The translations under genes were made by a program, and so were the position numbers. The notes under the pieces were generated by a model. That model ran no database searches, had not been told where the DNA came from, and saw only the letters and a program-made list of their open reading frames with translations. From assembly GCF_000729995.1 (NCBI RefSeq), contig NZ_JNFG01000004.1, positions 1-64,000 of the forward strand: a DNA stretch of 64,000 bases. The letters run 5' to 3'. Below, piece by piece: positions 44,958 through 56,225 of the stretch (position 1 is its first letter; each line of letters begins with the position of its first letter). This DNA is from Caballeronia sordidicola. GTDB lineage: Bacteria; Pseudomonadota; Gammaproteobacteria; Burkholderiales; Burkholderiaceae.

Positions 44958-46451
44958 ATGCATCAAAAAAGCTTGACCGAACTGCGCGCGGCACTCGACG
45001 CAAAGACTCTCTCCGCCGTCGAACTCGCGCAGATTTTTTTGCAGCGCATCGACGCAGCGAAGGATCTCAACGCGTTCATCAGCGTCGACCCTGAACTCAC
45101 GCTCGAGCAGGCGAAAGCAGCGGATGCGCTGATTGCCAAGGGCGAAGCAGGTGTGCTGACCGGCCTTCCGATCGCGCATAAAGACGTGTTTGTCACGCGC
45201 GGCTGGACCTCCACGGCCGGTTCGAAAATGCTCGCCAATTACGCGAGCCCGTTCGACGCTACCGTTGTGGAGCGCCTCAAGAACGCAGGCGTGGTCACGC
45301 TCGGCAAGACCAACATGGACGAATTCGCGATGGGTTCGTCCAACGAGAATTCGTACTTCGGCCCGGTCAAGAACCCCTGGGATCGGAAAGCCGTTCCGGG
45401 TGGCTCATCGGGCGGCTCGGCTGCGGCGGTCGCCGCACGCTTGGCGCCGGCTGCCACCGGCACTGACACCGGCGGCTCGATTCGCCAACCGGCGTCGTTC
45501 ACCGGCATTACCGGAATCAAGCCGACGTACGGGCGCGTTTCGCGTTACGGCATGATCGCGTTCGCGTCGTCGCTCGATCAGGGCGGACCCATGGCCCGCA
45601 GCGCGTCGGATTGCGCGCTGTTGCTCAACGCCATTGCGTCGTTCGATCCGCGCGATTCAACCAGCCTCCAGCGCGAGGACGAAGATTACACGCGCTATAT
45701 CGGCCAGAACTGGTCCGGTACGGACGTGGCCAAACCGCTCGCCGGCTTGCGCATCGGCTTGCCGAAAGAGTTCTTCGGCGAAGGCTTGAGCGCTGAAGTG
45801 CGTGCCGCCATTGACGTCGCCCTGAAGCAATACGAAGCGCTCGGTGCAACGCTGGTCGAGGTGTCGCTGCCGAAGACCGAGCTGTCCATTCCGGTGTATT
45901 ACATCATCGCGCCGGCGGAAGCTTCGTCGAACCTGTCGCGTTTCGATGGCGTGCGCTACGGGCATCGCGCGGCTGAATACACCGACCTTCTCGATATGTA
46001 CAAGAAGTCGCGTGCCGAAGGTTTCGGGCCGGAAGTAAAGCGCCGGATACTGGTGGGCGCGTACGTGCTGTCGCACGGTTATTACGACGCGTATTACCTG
46101 CAGGCGCAGAAAATCCGCCGCATCATCGCGCAGGATTTCCAGGAAGCATTCAATCACTGCGATGTGATCATGGGACCTGTGGCGCCATCGGTGGCATGGA
46201 ATCTCGGTGAAAAAGCCGACGATCCCGTCCAGATGTATCTCGCCGATATCTACACGCTCTCGATCAGTCTTGCCGGCTTGCCGGGCATGAGCGTGCCGTG
46301 CGGTTTTGGCGCTGCCGGCAGCGCGCATTCCACGCGGCCGGTCGGCTTGCAAATCATTGGCAACTATTTCAACGAAGCCCGATTGCTGCAGGTCGCCGAC
46401 GCTTTCCAGCGCGCGACGGACTGGCACGTGCAATCACCGGCAGGAGTATGA
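44958..46451 (+). CDS. gatA: Asp-tRNA(Asn)/Glu-tRNA(Gln) amidotransferase subunit A
   Basis: A 497-residue amidase-signature enzyme that releases ammonia from glutamine. The catalytic triad is visible: Lys in LPIAHKDVF, cis-Ser in [14 protein letters not shown] and nucleophile Ser in [20 protein letters not shown] stands before the ATG. Its stop overlaps a possible gatB ATG. With GatB and GatC it makes Gln-tRNA(Gln) or Asn-tRNA(Asn) by transamidation, needed where the direct synthetase is absent. Confidence 0.97.
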   Translation: MHQKSLTELRAALDAKTLSAVELAQIFLQRIDAAKDLNAFISVDPELTLEQAKAADALIAKGEAGVLTGLPIAHKDVFVTRGWTSTAGSKMLANYASPFDATVVERLKNAGVVTLGKTNMDEFAMGSSNENSYFGPVKNPWDRKAVPGGSSGGSAAAVAARLAPAATGTDTGGSIRQPASFTGITGIKPTYGRVSRYGMIAFASSLDQGGPMARSASDCALLLNAIASFDPRDSTSLQREDEDYTRYIGQNWSGTDVAKPLAGLRIGLPKEFFGEGLSAEVRAAIDVALKQYEALGATLVEVSLPKTELSIPVYYIIAPAEASSNLSRFDGVRYGHRAAEYTDLLDMYKKSRAEGFGPEVKRRILVGAYVLSHGYYDAYYLQAQKIRRIIAQDFQEAFNHCDVIMGPVAPSVAWNLGEKADDPVQMYLADIYTLSISLAGLPGMSVPCGFGAAGSAHSTRPVGLQIIGNYFNEARLLQVADAFQRATDWHVQSPAGV

Positions 46452-46453
46452 GT

Positions 46454-47932
46454 ATGGGTACGCAATGGGAAGTAGTTATAGGACTGGAGACGCACGCGCA
46501 GCTGTCGACCGTCTCCAAGATTTTTTCGGGCGCGCCCACGCAGTTCGGCGCTGAACCGAACACGCAGGCTTGTCCGGTGGATCTGGCATTGCCGGGCTCG
46601 TTGCCCGTGATGAACCGCGGCGCTGTGGAGCGTGCGATTCGTCTTGGTCTTGCGGTCGGCTCGACCATTGCGCCGCGCAGCATTTTCGCGCGAAAGAATT
46701 ATTTCTATCCCGATTTGCCGAAGGGCTATCAGATCAGCCAGTTTGAGATTCCGGTCGTGCAGGGCGGCAGCGTCACGATCCAGGTGCCGGCCAACGAAAA
46801 AACGGGTGCCGCCGCATACGAAAAAACCGTCAACCTGACGCGTGCCCATCTGGAAGAAGATGCAGGCAAGTCGCTGCACGAAGACTTCGCTGGTATGACG
46901 GGTATCGACTTGAATCGCGCAGGCACGCCGTTGCTCGAGATTGTGACGGAACCTGAAATGCGCAGCGCCGCCGAAGCAGTCGCTTACGCCAAGAGCCTGC
47001 ACAGTCTCGTGCAATGGCTTGGTATCTGCGACGGCAACATGCAGGAAGGCTCATTCCGTTGCGACGCGAACGTCTCCGTGCGCCCGGTCGGGCAAGCCGA
47101 ATTCGGTACGCGTGCCGAGATCAAGAACCTGAACTCGTTTCGTTTCCTTGAAGAGGCCATTCAGTACGAAGTGCGGCGGCAGATCGAGTTGATAGAAGAC
47201 GGCGGGAAGGTGGTGCAGGAAACGCGTCTCTACGATCCCGACAAGCGCGAAACGCGGTCGATGCGCACCAAGGAAGACTCGCACGATTACCGCTATTTTC
47301 CCGATCCCGACCTGATGCCTTTAGTCATCGATGAAGCGTGGATCGCGCGGGTTCGCAGCGAATTGCCGGAGTTGCCTGAAGCGATGCAAACGCGTTTCGT
47401 CGAGCAATACGGTTTGACGCCGTATGACGCGGCGGGGCTGACGTCGTCGAAGGGGATGTCGGCGTATTTTGAAAGCGTTGTTGGCGTAGTCGGGCCGACG
47501 CATGCGAAGCTCGCGGCCAACTGGCTGATGGGCGAAGTATCGTCGCAACTGAACCGCGATTCGCTGGATATTGCGGACTCGCCGGTTTCTCCCGCGCAAC
47601 TCGGGCTCGTGATTCAGCGCGTGGCCGACGGCACGATCTCCAACAAGATCGCCAAGGATATTTTCCAGGCGATCTGGGAAGAGAAAGCCACCGACGACAC
47701 CGCCGCCGACCGCATTATTGAAGCGAAGGGGTTGAAGCAGATTTCGGATACGGGCGCGCTGGAAGCGATCATCGATGAGGTGATGGCCGCGAATCAGAAG
47801 TCCGTCGATGAGTATCGTTCAGGTAAGGAAAAGGCGTTCAACGCGCTGATCGGCCAGGCGATGAAAGCGACCAAGGGCAAGGCGAATCCGCAGCAGGTCA
47901 ACGAGCTTTTGAAGAAGAAACTATCCTCTTGA
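46454..47932 (+). CDS. gatB: Asp-tRNA(Asn)/Glu-tRNA(Gln) amidotransferase subunit B
   Basis: A 492-residue kinase/transamidase subunit. The N-terminal cradle domain starts with [15 protein letters not shown]; zinc- and ATP-site regions and RFEVK-like [11 protein letters not shown] follow, and the C-terminal YqeY/tail domain (about 350-492) binds tRNA. ATG 46454 is preferred to ATG 46448, because CAGGAG at 46441-46446 is at correct spacing only from the second. It is the third gene of gatCAB. Confidence 0.96.
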   Translation: MGTQWEVVIGLETHAQLSTVSKIFSGAPTQFGAEPNTQACPVDLALPGSLPVMNRGAVERAIRLGLAVGSTIAPRSIFARKNYFYPDLPKGYQISQFEIPVVQGGSVTIQVPANEKTGAAAYEKTVNLTRAHLEEDAGKSLHEDFAGMTGIDLNRAGTPLLEIVTEPEMRSAAEAVAYAKSLHSLVQWLGICDGNMQEGSFRCDANVSVRPVGQAEFGTRAEIKNLNSFRFLEEAIQYEVRRQIELIEDGGKVVQETRLYDPDKRETRSMRTKEDSHDYRYFPDPDLMPLVIDEAWIARVRSELPELPEAMQTRFVEQYGLTPYDAAGLTSSKGMSAYFESVVGVVGPTHAKLAANWLMGEVSSQLNRDSLDIADSPVSPAQLGLVIQRVADGTISNKIAKDIFQAIWEEKATDDTAADRIIEAKGLKQISDTGALEAIIDEVMAANQKSVDEYRSGKEKAFNALIGQAMKATKGKANPQQVNELLKKKLSS

Positions 47933-47953
47933 GTTGACGGCTGGACTATTCGC

Positions 47954-47995
47954 GGGTTGCTGTCGGGTTTTGTCTGGCAGCAACCCTTTCTTTTA
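47954..47995 (+). terminator. Terminator of the gatCAB operon
   Basis: GGGTTGCTG and CAGCAACCC around a 15-base loop, followed by TTTCTTTTAT. Confidence 0.75.
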
Positions 47996-48024
47996 TCAAC
48001 CGAGATCAACCGAGAACCGCACGC

Positions 48025-48861
48025 GTGGCTAAAAAACCTGAGCTGGACGATTATCGCGTGCCGTATTTCGACGGCAAGAAGATCGAGCCGTTTGATCTGG
48101 CTTCCATCGATACTGCGTCGAAGCCGTTTTCGTCCGGCGCGAAAGACGCGGATCGCGAGCGGTTGAGCGAGTTGAGCTCAGCACTCGATGGCTTGCAGGA
48201 AAAACTCCACGCACAACGCTCGCATCGCATTCTGCTGATCCTTCAAGGCATGGATACGAGCGGCAAGGACGGCACGGTTCGCGGTGTCTTCCACGAAGTC
48301 GATCCACTGGGTTTGCGTGTCGTGCCGTTCAAGGCGCCTTCCGAAACCGAAGCCGCGCATGATTTTCTCTGGCGCGTTCATTCGCAAGTGCCGGCGGCAG
48401 GCGAGTTCGCCATTTTCAATCGCAGCCAGTATGAAGACGTGCTCGTGCCGCGCGTGCTGAAACAGATAGATCAAGAAGCGTGGGAACGCCGATACCGGCA
48501 GATTCGCGACTTCGAAGCGATGCTTGCCGAAAACGGCACGACGATCGTGAAGTGCTTTCTGCATATATCGAAGGACGAGCAGAAGGCGCGTTTGCAGGCG
48601 CGTATTGATAATCCCGAGAAGCACTGGAAGTTTGACCCATCGGATCTCGATGCCCGCAAACTCTGGGACGAGTATTGCAAGGCTTATGAAGACGCGCTTG
48701 GCGCGACATCGACGGATATTGCGCCCTGGTACGTGATTCCCGCCGATTCAAAGACGCACCGCAACGTGATGATCGGGGAATTGATGGTGCGCACGCTGCA
48801 GGGTTTGAAGCTCGAATATCCGCCGGCGAAAGAGTCGCTGAAAGGGATCAAGGTCGAGTAG
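48025..48861 (+). CDS. PPK2-family polyphosphate kinase
   Basis: A 278-residue enzyme of the PPK2 family (polyphosphate:nucleotide phosphotransferase), which makes nucleoside di- or triphosphates from polyphosphate or the reverse. The Walker A is LQGMDTSGKDGTV (about 71-83), the second motif is FNRSQYEDVLVPRV, and the lid region has an Arg-rich helix. Length and the single domain fit the PPK2 class III or related group. It has a GTG start. It stands alone behind gatCAB. Confidence 0.9.
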   Translation: MAKKPELDDYRVPYFDGKKIEPFDLASIDTASKPFSSGAKDADRERLSELSSALDGLQEKLHAQRSHRILLILQGMDTSGKDGTVRGVFHEVDPLGLRVVPFKAPSETEAAHDFLWRVHSQVPAAGEFAIFNRSQYEDVLVPRVLKQIDQEAWERRYRQIRDFEAMLAENGTTIVKCFLHISKDEQKARLQARIDNPEKHWKFDPSDLDARKLWDEYCKAYEDALGATSTDIAPWYVIPADSKTHRNVMIGELMVRTLQGLKLEYPPAKESLKGIKVE

Positions 48862-48885
48862 TTCACCAACATACAAGGATGCTTC

Positions 48886-49659
48886 ATGTTTCGTGTCATC
48901 ACCGCTAATTTGAACGGCATTCGGTCGGCCGCCAAGAAGGGTTTCTTCGACTGGTTTGGCGAGCAGGATGCTGACGTTGTCTGTGTGCAGGAGATCAAGT
49001 GTTCGCAAGACGATCTCACGCCGGAATTTCTCGCACCGCACGGTTTTCAGGGTTACTTCCAGCACGCTGTAAAAAAGGGTTATTCCGGCGCGGGGCTTTA
49101 TACGAAGCACGAACCGGATGAAGTGATCATCGGTTTTGGCAGCGAGGAATTCGATCCGGAAGGGCGTTATGTGGAGGCGCGCTTTGGGGATTTATCGGTG
49201 ATATCGGTGTATGTGCCGTCGGGCTCCAGCGGCGAAGAACGGCAGCAGGCCAAATATCGGTTCATGGACGAGTTCATGCCGCATCTGGAGAAGCTGGCGA
49301 AAAAGCGCGAAGTGATCTTGTGTGGCGATGTGAATATCGTACACAAGGAAATCGACATCAAGAACTGGAAGAGCAACCAGAAGAACTCCGGTTGCCTGCC
49401 GGAAGAACGTGCGTGGCTCACACAACTCTTCGATGAAAAAGCTTACGTGGATGTCTTCAGAACGCTGGACCAGCGGCCTGAGCAATATACGTGGTGGAGC
49501 AATCGCGGCCAGGCTTACGCGAAGAACGTAGGGTGGCGGATCGATTACCAGATCGCGACGAAGGGCGTGGCGGACACGGCGGCGGCGACTTCCGTTTTCC
49601 GCGATATCAAGTTCAGCGACCATGCGCCGCTGATCATTGACTACGAGTGGAAAATCTAA
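48886..49659 (+). CDS. xth: Exodeoxyribonuclease III
   Basis: A 257-residue AP endonuclease/3'-exonuclease for base-excision repair. Recognisable are TANLNGIRSAAKKGF at the start, CVQEIKC with the metal Glu, the GDVNIVHKEID motif and the end KFSDHAPLIIDYEWKI with the catalytic Asp-His. AAGGATG-like bases precede the ATG. Its last four bases overlap the stop of the converging protease gene. Confidence 0.94.
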   Translation: MFRVITANLNGIRSAAKKGFFDWFGEQDADVVCVQEIKCSQDDLTPEFLAPHGFQGYFQHAVKKGYSGAGLYTKHEPDEVIIGFGSEEFDPEGRYVEARFGDLSVISVYVPSGSSGEERQQAKYRFMDEFMPHLEKLAKKREVILCGDVNIVHKEIDIKNWKSNQKNSGCLPEERAWLTQLFDEKAYVDVFRTLDQRPEQYTWWSNRGQAYAKNVGWRIDYQIATKGVADTAAATSVFRDIKFSDHAPLIIDYEWKI

Positions 49660-50588
49660 AGCCGCGGCTTCTTGAACCGGCCCATTCCCGCGTAATTGGG
49701 CAACTGGTCCACCGTTTTCCCGATCGCTTTTGCGTACAACGGCATCATGTCGGGCAAGCGTTTCATCAGGTCGTGTACGCGCGCAGCGTCATACGGATGC
49801 ATCCAGATAAAACCGTTCGGCGTGCGCCGCGTACGCGCATCAATCTTCTTCCATAACGTGATGGCGGCGCGCGGATCGTAACCCGCACGCGATGCAATCT
49901 CGCTACCGATCACATCGGCTTCGGTTTCATCGGCGGGCGTATATCGCATGGCCAGCAACTGCTCGCCGATTCCCAGCGGGGTCGAGCTGATATCGGCGAA
50001 ACCGAATAACGGCGGAATCGTTCCGGTGCTTAATTGCGCCGCCTGCTGACGTCCCAGCCGGTCACGCGCATGTTCGCGCAACGCATGCGCAATCTCATGG
50101 CCGATCATCATGCCGAGTTCGTTATCGTTGAGACCCAACCGGTCGATCAATCCGCTATAAATCACAATCTTGCCGCCCGGCAGACAATACATGCGGATCT
50201 CGTCCGAACGCACGACATTGACTTCCCACTTCCAGTTCTTCGAGCGGTCATTCCACTTCAGCGCAAACGGAATCTCGCGATTGGCAATTTCGCGTGCACG
50301 CTTCACGAGCGGATTGTCGTCGCCGAGAAGATGCTTCGTGCGCCGCGCTTCGCGAAGGATTTGAGCGTATTCGTCGGCGGACTGCTGTTCCAATGTCGCC
50401 GATGAAATCAGGTTGCGGAACAACGCCGCATTGCCGAACCGGATCTGGTCGCTGGCTGTGGAATAGGGTGGTTGTGCATTGGCTGCAGCAGCCGGCTCAG
50501 CATCGGACGCCCCAGATGCCGCGAAGCTCAGGCCAGCATGTAGCACGACGGCGCAAGCGGCGACGCGGATCAAGGCGTGCACCTTCAT
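49656..50588 (-). CDS. M48-family periplasmic metalloprotease
   Basis: A 310-residue protein with a signal peptide (about 1-24, ending SFAASG) and the zinc site MIGHEIAHALREHARD (HExxH near residue 155) plus a distal Glu in ETEADVIGSEIA. BepA/LoiP-type proteases of this family degrade misfolded outer-membrane proteins. ATG 50588 is chosen: it starts the signal peptide and overlaps the stop of the upstream permease gene by four bases (ATGA), so the two are coupled. The upstream frame extension is an antisense shadow of that permease. Confidence 0.9.
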   Translation of the reverse strand: MKVHALIRVAACAVVLHAGLSFAASGASDAEPAAAANAQPPYSTASDQIRFGNAALFRNLISSATLEQQSADEYAQILREARRTKHLLGDDNPLVKRAREIANREIPFALKWNDRSKNWKWEVNVVRSDEIRMYCLPGGKIVIYSGLIDRLGLNDNELGMMIGHEIAHALREHARDRLGRQQAAQLSTGTIPPLFGFADISSTPLGIGEQLLAMRYTPADETEADVIGSEIASRAGYDPRAAITLWKKIDARTRRTPNGFIWMHPYDAARVHDLMKRLPDMMPLYAKAIGKTVDQLPNYAGMGRFKKPRL

Positions 50589-51871
50589 CGGACAGGTCTC
50601 CAGGGCGCGATTTTCGGCAACAGTAACATGCCCGGAATAGACAGCGCCGCGCAGATCATGAAGTACTCGAACCAGCCGGTTTGCGCGACCACAAAGCCAC
50701 TCGATGCCGACGCCAGCGTCCGTGGTACCGACGCGAGGCTCGTAAAGAGCGCGAATTGCGTGGCGGTATATCGCGGATCGGTCGTGCTCGCTATGTAAGC
50801 CACGAACGCGGCCATGGTGAGGCCGGTGGCGAAGGTTTCGAACCCGTAGAGTGCGGCCAGCGCCAAGGGCGACGGCCCGATTTTCGCAAGCCACGCAAAG
50901 CCGAGCGTGGAAACGATCTGCAGCACACCAAAGATCCAGAGCCCGCGCGAAATACCGATCTTCACCAACCACACGCCGCCGACGATGCCGCCCGCCAGGC
51001 TCGCCCAGAACGCGACGGTCTTTGCGATGACGCCGATCTGTGTCTTGTTGAAGCCGATATCGAGGAAAAACGACGTGGAGAGCGTGGTCGCCATCGTGTC
51101 GCCGAGCTTGTACAGGAAGATGAAACCGAGGATCAGCAGCGCCGTTCGCCAGCCATCCCGGGCGATGAATTCGCGAAACGGCTGGATGATGGCATCGCGT
51201 AGATTCTTGGGTGGCGTGCCGTGTATTTCAGGTTCTTTGACCACGAGCGTCAGCACCATGCCCGGCAGCATGAACGCCGCCGTGACGATGAAGACAGTGG
51301 TCCACGGCAGGTGATCGGCGAGAATCAACCCAAGCGAGCCGGGGATAAGCGCCGCAATCTTGTACGCGTTGACGAAGACGGCGTTGCCGAGTCCTTGCTC
51401 GGTATCGGCGAGGAGTTCGCGGCGGTAAGCATCGATTGCAATGTCCTGGCTCGCGCCGAAAAACGCGACAAGCGCGGTCAGCGCGGCGACGGTCCAGATC
51501 TGGTCTTTCGGCGATGTAAATCCAAGCGCACCAATCGCGACGGCCACAAGCAACTGCGTGACGAGCATCCAGCCGCGTCGCCGCCCGGGGCGCCAGCCTG
51601 GCAGGCGCGGCACGTAGCGGTCCATCAGCGGTGCCCAGATGAATTTCCAGGTGTAAGGAAACTGGATCAGCGCAAACAGGCCGATCTCTTTGAGGTTCAC
51701 GCCTTCGGTCCGTAACCACGCCTGGACCAGATAGACGAGCGTGAAGAGCGGCAGCCCCGACGTGAAGCCGATAAACACGCAAATCAACATGCGTTTGTTG
51801 AGAAACGCGCGCCAGCCGGGGTGGTCTTCGTGAGCGGAAAGAGCGGGCGCCTCGTGTGGCGAGTTGGACAT
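50585..51871 (-). CDS. AmpG-type MFS permease
   Basis: A 428-residue, 12- to 14-span transporter of the AmpG family, which imports anhydromuropeptides from cell-wall turnover in other bacteria. It has the opening GFTSGLPLFTLVYLVQAWLR (first span) and DRYVPRLPGWRPGRRRGWML (loop 2-3) characteristic of AmpG. It is translationally coupled to the M48 protease. Muropeptide uptake is by family; the substrate has not been shown. Confidence 0.9.
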   Translation of the reverse strand: MSNSPHEAPALSAHEDHPGWRAFLNKRMLICVFIGFTSGLPLFTLVYLVQAWLRTEGVNLKEIGLFALIQFPYTWKFIWAPLMDRYVPRLPGWRPGRRRGWMLVTQLLVAVAIGALGFTSPKDQIWTVAALTALVAFFGASQDIAIDAYRRELLADTEQGLGNAVFVNAYKIAALIPGSLGLILADHLPWTTVFIVTAAFMLPGMVLTLVVKEPEIHGTPPKNLRDAIIQPFREFIARDGWRTALLILGFIFLYKLGDTMATTLSTSFFLDIGFNKTQIGVIAKTVAFWASLAGGIVGGVWLVKIGISRGLWIFGVLQIVSTLGFAWLAKIGPSPLALAALYGFETFATGLTMAAFVAYIASTTDPRYTATQFALFTSLASVPRTLASASSGFVVAQTGWFEYFMICAALSIPGMLLLPKIAPWRPVR

Positions 51872-51925
51872 AGGGTCGATTCGAAGCAGTAAGCGGTGCG
51901 CGAGCGACGAACCGGCAAGCTCAGT

Positions 51926-52534
51926 TCAGCTTCGCTTTACGCGATAGACCGCAAGGCTACCACGCCAGTTCGCCCCCCAACGGATGGACTGCCCACCGTG
52001 CAGCACCGCGCGATCGAGGATCTCGATACCCACTTCCGGCGCCAGCGCCTCGAAATCCCGAATGGTGAGAACGCGCACGTTCGGCGTGTTATGCCATTGA
52101 TACGGCAGCGTTTTCGACACCGGCATGCGTCCCTGCAACACGGTCAGCCGATGCCGCCAGTAACCGAAGTTAGGAAACGACACGATGCATTCGCGCCCGA
52201 CCCGCACCGTTTCACGCAGTATCGCGGCGGTTTGATGGATCGTTTGCAGCGTCTGCGACAGGATCGCGAAGTCGAAACTGCTGTCTTCGAACAGGCGCAA
52301 ACCGTCTTCCAGGTTCTGCTGGATGACGTTCACGCCTTTCTGGGCGCACGCAAGCACGCCGGCGTCGTTGATTTCAATGCCATAGCCCATCACATCGAGT
52401 TCTTCGGCGAGCAGCGAGAGCAGCGACCCATCGCCGCAACCCAGATCGAGCACCGATGAGTTCGGTTCAACCCAGCGCGCGATTGCCCGAAAGTCCGAGC
52501 GCAAAGAGAGAGAGTCCAGCGTGATTTGGTTCAT
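51926..52534 (-). CDS. metW: Methionine biosynthesis protein MetW
   Basis: A 202-residue methyltransferase-fold protein with the SAM loop [12 protein letters not shown] near residue 30 and the [10 protein letters not shown] segment. It is coupled to metX by a four-base overlap (ATGA), the usual arrangement in proteobacteria; MetW is needed for, or boosts, MetX activity there. ATG 52534 is chosen because it begins the conserved [14 protein letters not shown]; the frame upstream is a shadow of metX. Confidence 0.93.
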   Translation of the reverse strand: MNQITLDSLSLRSDFRAIARWVEPNSSVLDLGCGDGSLLSLLAEELDVMGYGIEINDAGVLACAQKGVNVIQQNLEDGLRLFEDSSFDFAILSQTLQTIHQTAAILRETVRVGRECIVSFPNFGYWRHRLTVLQGRMPVSKTLPYQWHNTPNVRVLTIRDFEALAPEVGIEILDRAVLHGGQSIRWGANWRGSLAVYRVKRS

Positions 52535-53676
52535 GCGCCCACCTCGGCGGCAATGCGTTCGTAATAGGCGCGCATCAGGTTGTGATAACGGGCGTCGTCG
52601 AGCAGGAAGGCATCGTGGCCATGTGGCGCATCGATTTCGGCGTAGCTCACCGTGCGTTTGTGATCGAGCAGCGATTTCACCAGTTCGCGCGAGCGCGCGG
52701 GTGCAAAGCGCCAATCTGTCGAGAAGCTTGCGATCAGGTATTTCGCAGTGGTGTGGGCGAGCGACTTGGTCAGGTCGCCGTCGAACGCCTTGGCGGGATC
52801 GAAATAATCCAGCGCGCGCGTGATCAGCAGATACGTGTTGGCATCGAAGTATTCGGCGAATTTATCGCCTTGATATCGCAGATACGACTCCACTTCGAAC
52901 TCGACATCGAAGTTGAAGTTGTACGCATCCACAGCGCCTTCCGCCCGACGCAACGCGCGGCCGAACTTGGCGGCCATGTCGTCGTCCGACAGATATGTGA
53001 TGTGCCCGATCATGCGCGCGACCCGCAAGCCACGACGCGGCTTGATGTTGTGCGCGTAATAATCGCCGCCGTGGAAATCAGGATCGGACAGGATGGCGGA
53101 GCGTGCGACTTCGTTGAACGCAATGTTTTGCGCGGAGAGTTTCGGCGTCGATGCCACCACAATGCAATGCGCCACGCGATCCGGATACATCATGCTCCAG
53201 GCCAAAGCCTGCATGCCGCCGAGGCTGCCGCCCATGACCGCGGCGAAGCGCTCGATACCGTATAGATCCGCTACGCGAGCCTGCGCGTGGACCCAGTCTT
53301 CAACCGTGACAACGGGGAAACTCGCGCCGTAGGGTTTGCCGGTGGCGGCGTTCACGCTCATGGGGCCGGTCGAGCCGAAACACGAGCCGAGGTTATTGAT
53401 GCCGATGACAAAAAAACGGCTGGTATCGAGCGGCTTGCCCGGTCCCACCATGTTGTCCCACCAGCCGACGTTCTTGGGGTCATCGGCATAAACGCCCGCG
53501 ACGTGATGCGAGGCGTTCAGCGCATGGCAGACCAGCACGGCGTTCGAGCGGGCGGCATTGAGCGTGCCGTAGGTTTCGACGACGAGATCGTAGTCACCGA
53601 GCAAGCTGCCATTTTGCATGCGCAGCGGTTCAGTGAAATGCAGTGTTTGGGGAGTGACGATGCCGATTGATTCCAT
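52531..53676 (-). CDS. metX: Homoserine O-acyltransferase MetX
   Basis: A 381-residue alpha/beta-hydrolase that acylates homoserine in methionine synthesis. The nucleophile elbow is [14 protein letters not shown] with Ser151; the catalytic Asp and His are near the end ([12 protein letters not shown]). [11 protein letters not shown] is a family motif. Acetyl- or succinyl-CoA specificity cannot be told by eye; in proteobacteria with metW, succinyl use has been reported. A structured leader precedes it. Confidence 0.93.
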   Translation of the reverse strand: MESIGIVTPQTLHFTEPLRMQNGSLLGDYDLVVETYGTLNAARSNAVLVCHALNASHHVAGVYADDPKNVGWWDNMVGPGKPLDTSRFFVIGINNLGSCFGSTGPMSVNAATGKPYGASFPVVTVEDWVHAQARVADLYGIERFAAVMGGSLGGMQALAWSMMYPDRVAHCIVVASTPKLSAQNIAFNEVARSAILSDPDFHGGDYYAHNIKPRRGLRVARMIGHITYLSDDDMAAKFGRALRRAEGAVDAYNFNFDVEFEVESYLRYQGDKFAEYFDANTYLLITRALDYFDPAKAFDGDLTKSLAHTTAKYLIASFSTDWRFAPARSRELVKSLLDHKRTVSYAEIDAPHGHDAFLLDDARYHNLMRAYYERIAAEVGA

Positions 53677-53699
53677 TCATTCCGCCTAGAGAAAACAGG

Positions 53700-53767
53700 G
53701 CGGCTAAACGGCGTCGGCGATGCGCTGCAGAGACCCAAGCGGCGCGGCTGACAACCTCTTTAGCCGC
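53700..53767 (-). promoter_or_regulatory. Structured leader in front of metX
   Basis: Nine-base perfect arms (GCGGCTAAA / TTTAGCCGC, plus-strand 53700-53708 and 53759-53767) enclose 50 GC-rich bases with shorter internal complementarity, ending 23 bases before the metX start. A TATAAA stands just upstream at 53774-53769. I do not match it to a known SAM or SAH riboswitch class. It could be an RNA switch or merely a hairpin. Confidence 0.35.
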
Positions 53768-53769
53768 AT
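53704..53769 (-). CDS. Possible 21-residue leader ORF upstream of metX
   Basis: ATG to TAG gives MRLKRLSAAPLGSLQRIADAV, a basic 21-residue peptide inside the inverted repeat before metX. There is no clear ribosome site, and a -10-like TATAAA overlaps its ATG, which would place transcription start inside the ORF. It contains a single Met, so Met-codon attenuation is not evident. Speculative. Confidence 0.2.
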   Translation of the reverse strand: MRLKRLSAAPLGSLQRIADAV

Positions 53770-53967
53770 TTATAGTGAACCGGGTCAGGGTTCGCGCGCC
53801 CGCAATCGAGTCAGCAAATCGGCGCGTTGAAACAAATCAGGATAGCGGTGAAGTATATCGGAAAAACGGGAAAGGGAGCTACGGGGTGGCCCGGAGCACC
53901 GAGACAGGCGATGACGTTTGAAGTCCGTACTACTTTTGCGCTTCGGGTTGATTGCGCGCGATTGGGT

Positions 53968-55649
<1,682 letters not shown>

Positions 55650-55881
55650 TTAAACAGGCGGAATTGTACAGGACTGACGCGCTGCATCATGCGTTTCCGA
55701 TAGCATTCCGGCGACGGGTGAAAGTTAGCCTCTGGTCGCGCCAGTATGGGGTTGGCGCGTGAAATAATAATGCGATCGGGCATTCGTGGGCGGGTCGAAA
55801 CGTGGCGCTTCGGCAACGGCCGCGTCGCGCGCAATGCGGCTCGTGACTGTGTGCTGCGTTTTCAAAAGGCTTGCCCCAATC

Positions 55882-56076
55882 ATGAGTTCAACCGACCCCG
55901 CTCCTCAACGCTGCGCCTTGTGCGGAGCGTTTTTCCGCTGTGCCCAGCAATCCGGCGATGCGCAATGCTGGTGCGGAGCGTTTCCGGCTTTGCCGGCCGA
56001 GCGCTTGAATCCGCGCATGACGTGTCTCTGCCCGGATTGTTTGCGTGAAGAAACGCAACGTAGCATAAACATGTGA
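55882..56076 (+). CDS. Cysteine-rich CWC-family protein (64 aa)
   Basis: A 64-residue protein with seven or more Cys: RCALCGAFFRC, the signature CWCGAFP and CLCPDCL, as in the CWC family of small metal-binding (probably zinc) proteins. ATG 55882 is chosen as the family starts there (MSSTDPAP); the open frame runs further upstream without homology. Role unknown. It is divergent from argB and convergent with the glycosyltransferase-like gene. Confidence 0.8.
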   Translation: MSSTDPAPQRCALCGAFFRCAQQSGDAQCWCGAFPALPAERLNPRMTCLCPDCLREETQRSINM

Positions 56077-56163
56077 ATGACGCGTTCGCTGCTGAGTTGC
56101 AGGGATGTGTGAGCACGTGGTTTTCGTGTCGGCGCAGTGGCCCAAGTGGAGCAATCGCGCACG

Positions 56164-56199
56164 CAAAAAAGCGGCGATTCGTTGCCGAATCGCCGCTTT
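56164..56199 (-). terminator. Terminator of the TPR/glycosyltransferase-like gene
   Basis: AAAGCGGCGATTCG / CGAATCGCCGCTTT, 14-base perfect arms with a GCAA tetraloop on the minus strand followed by T6. Confidence 0.87.
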
Positions 56200-56225
56200 C
56201 TGCTGACTTGAAACCCTCTTGGCGC

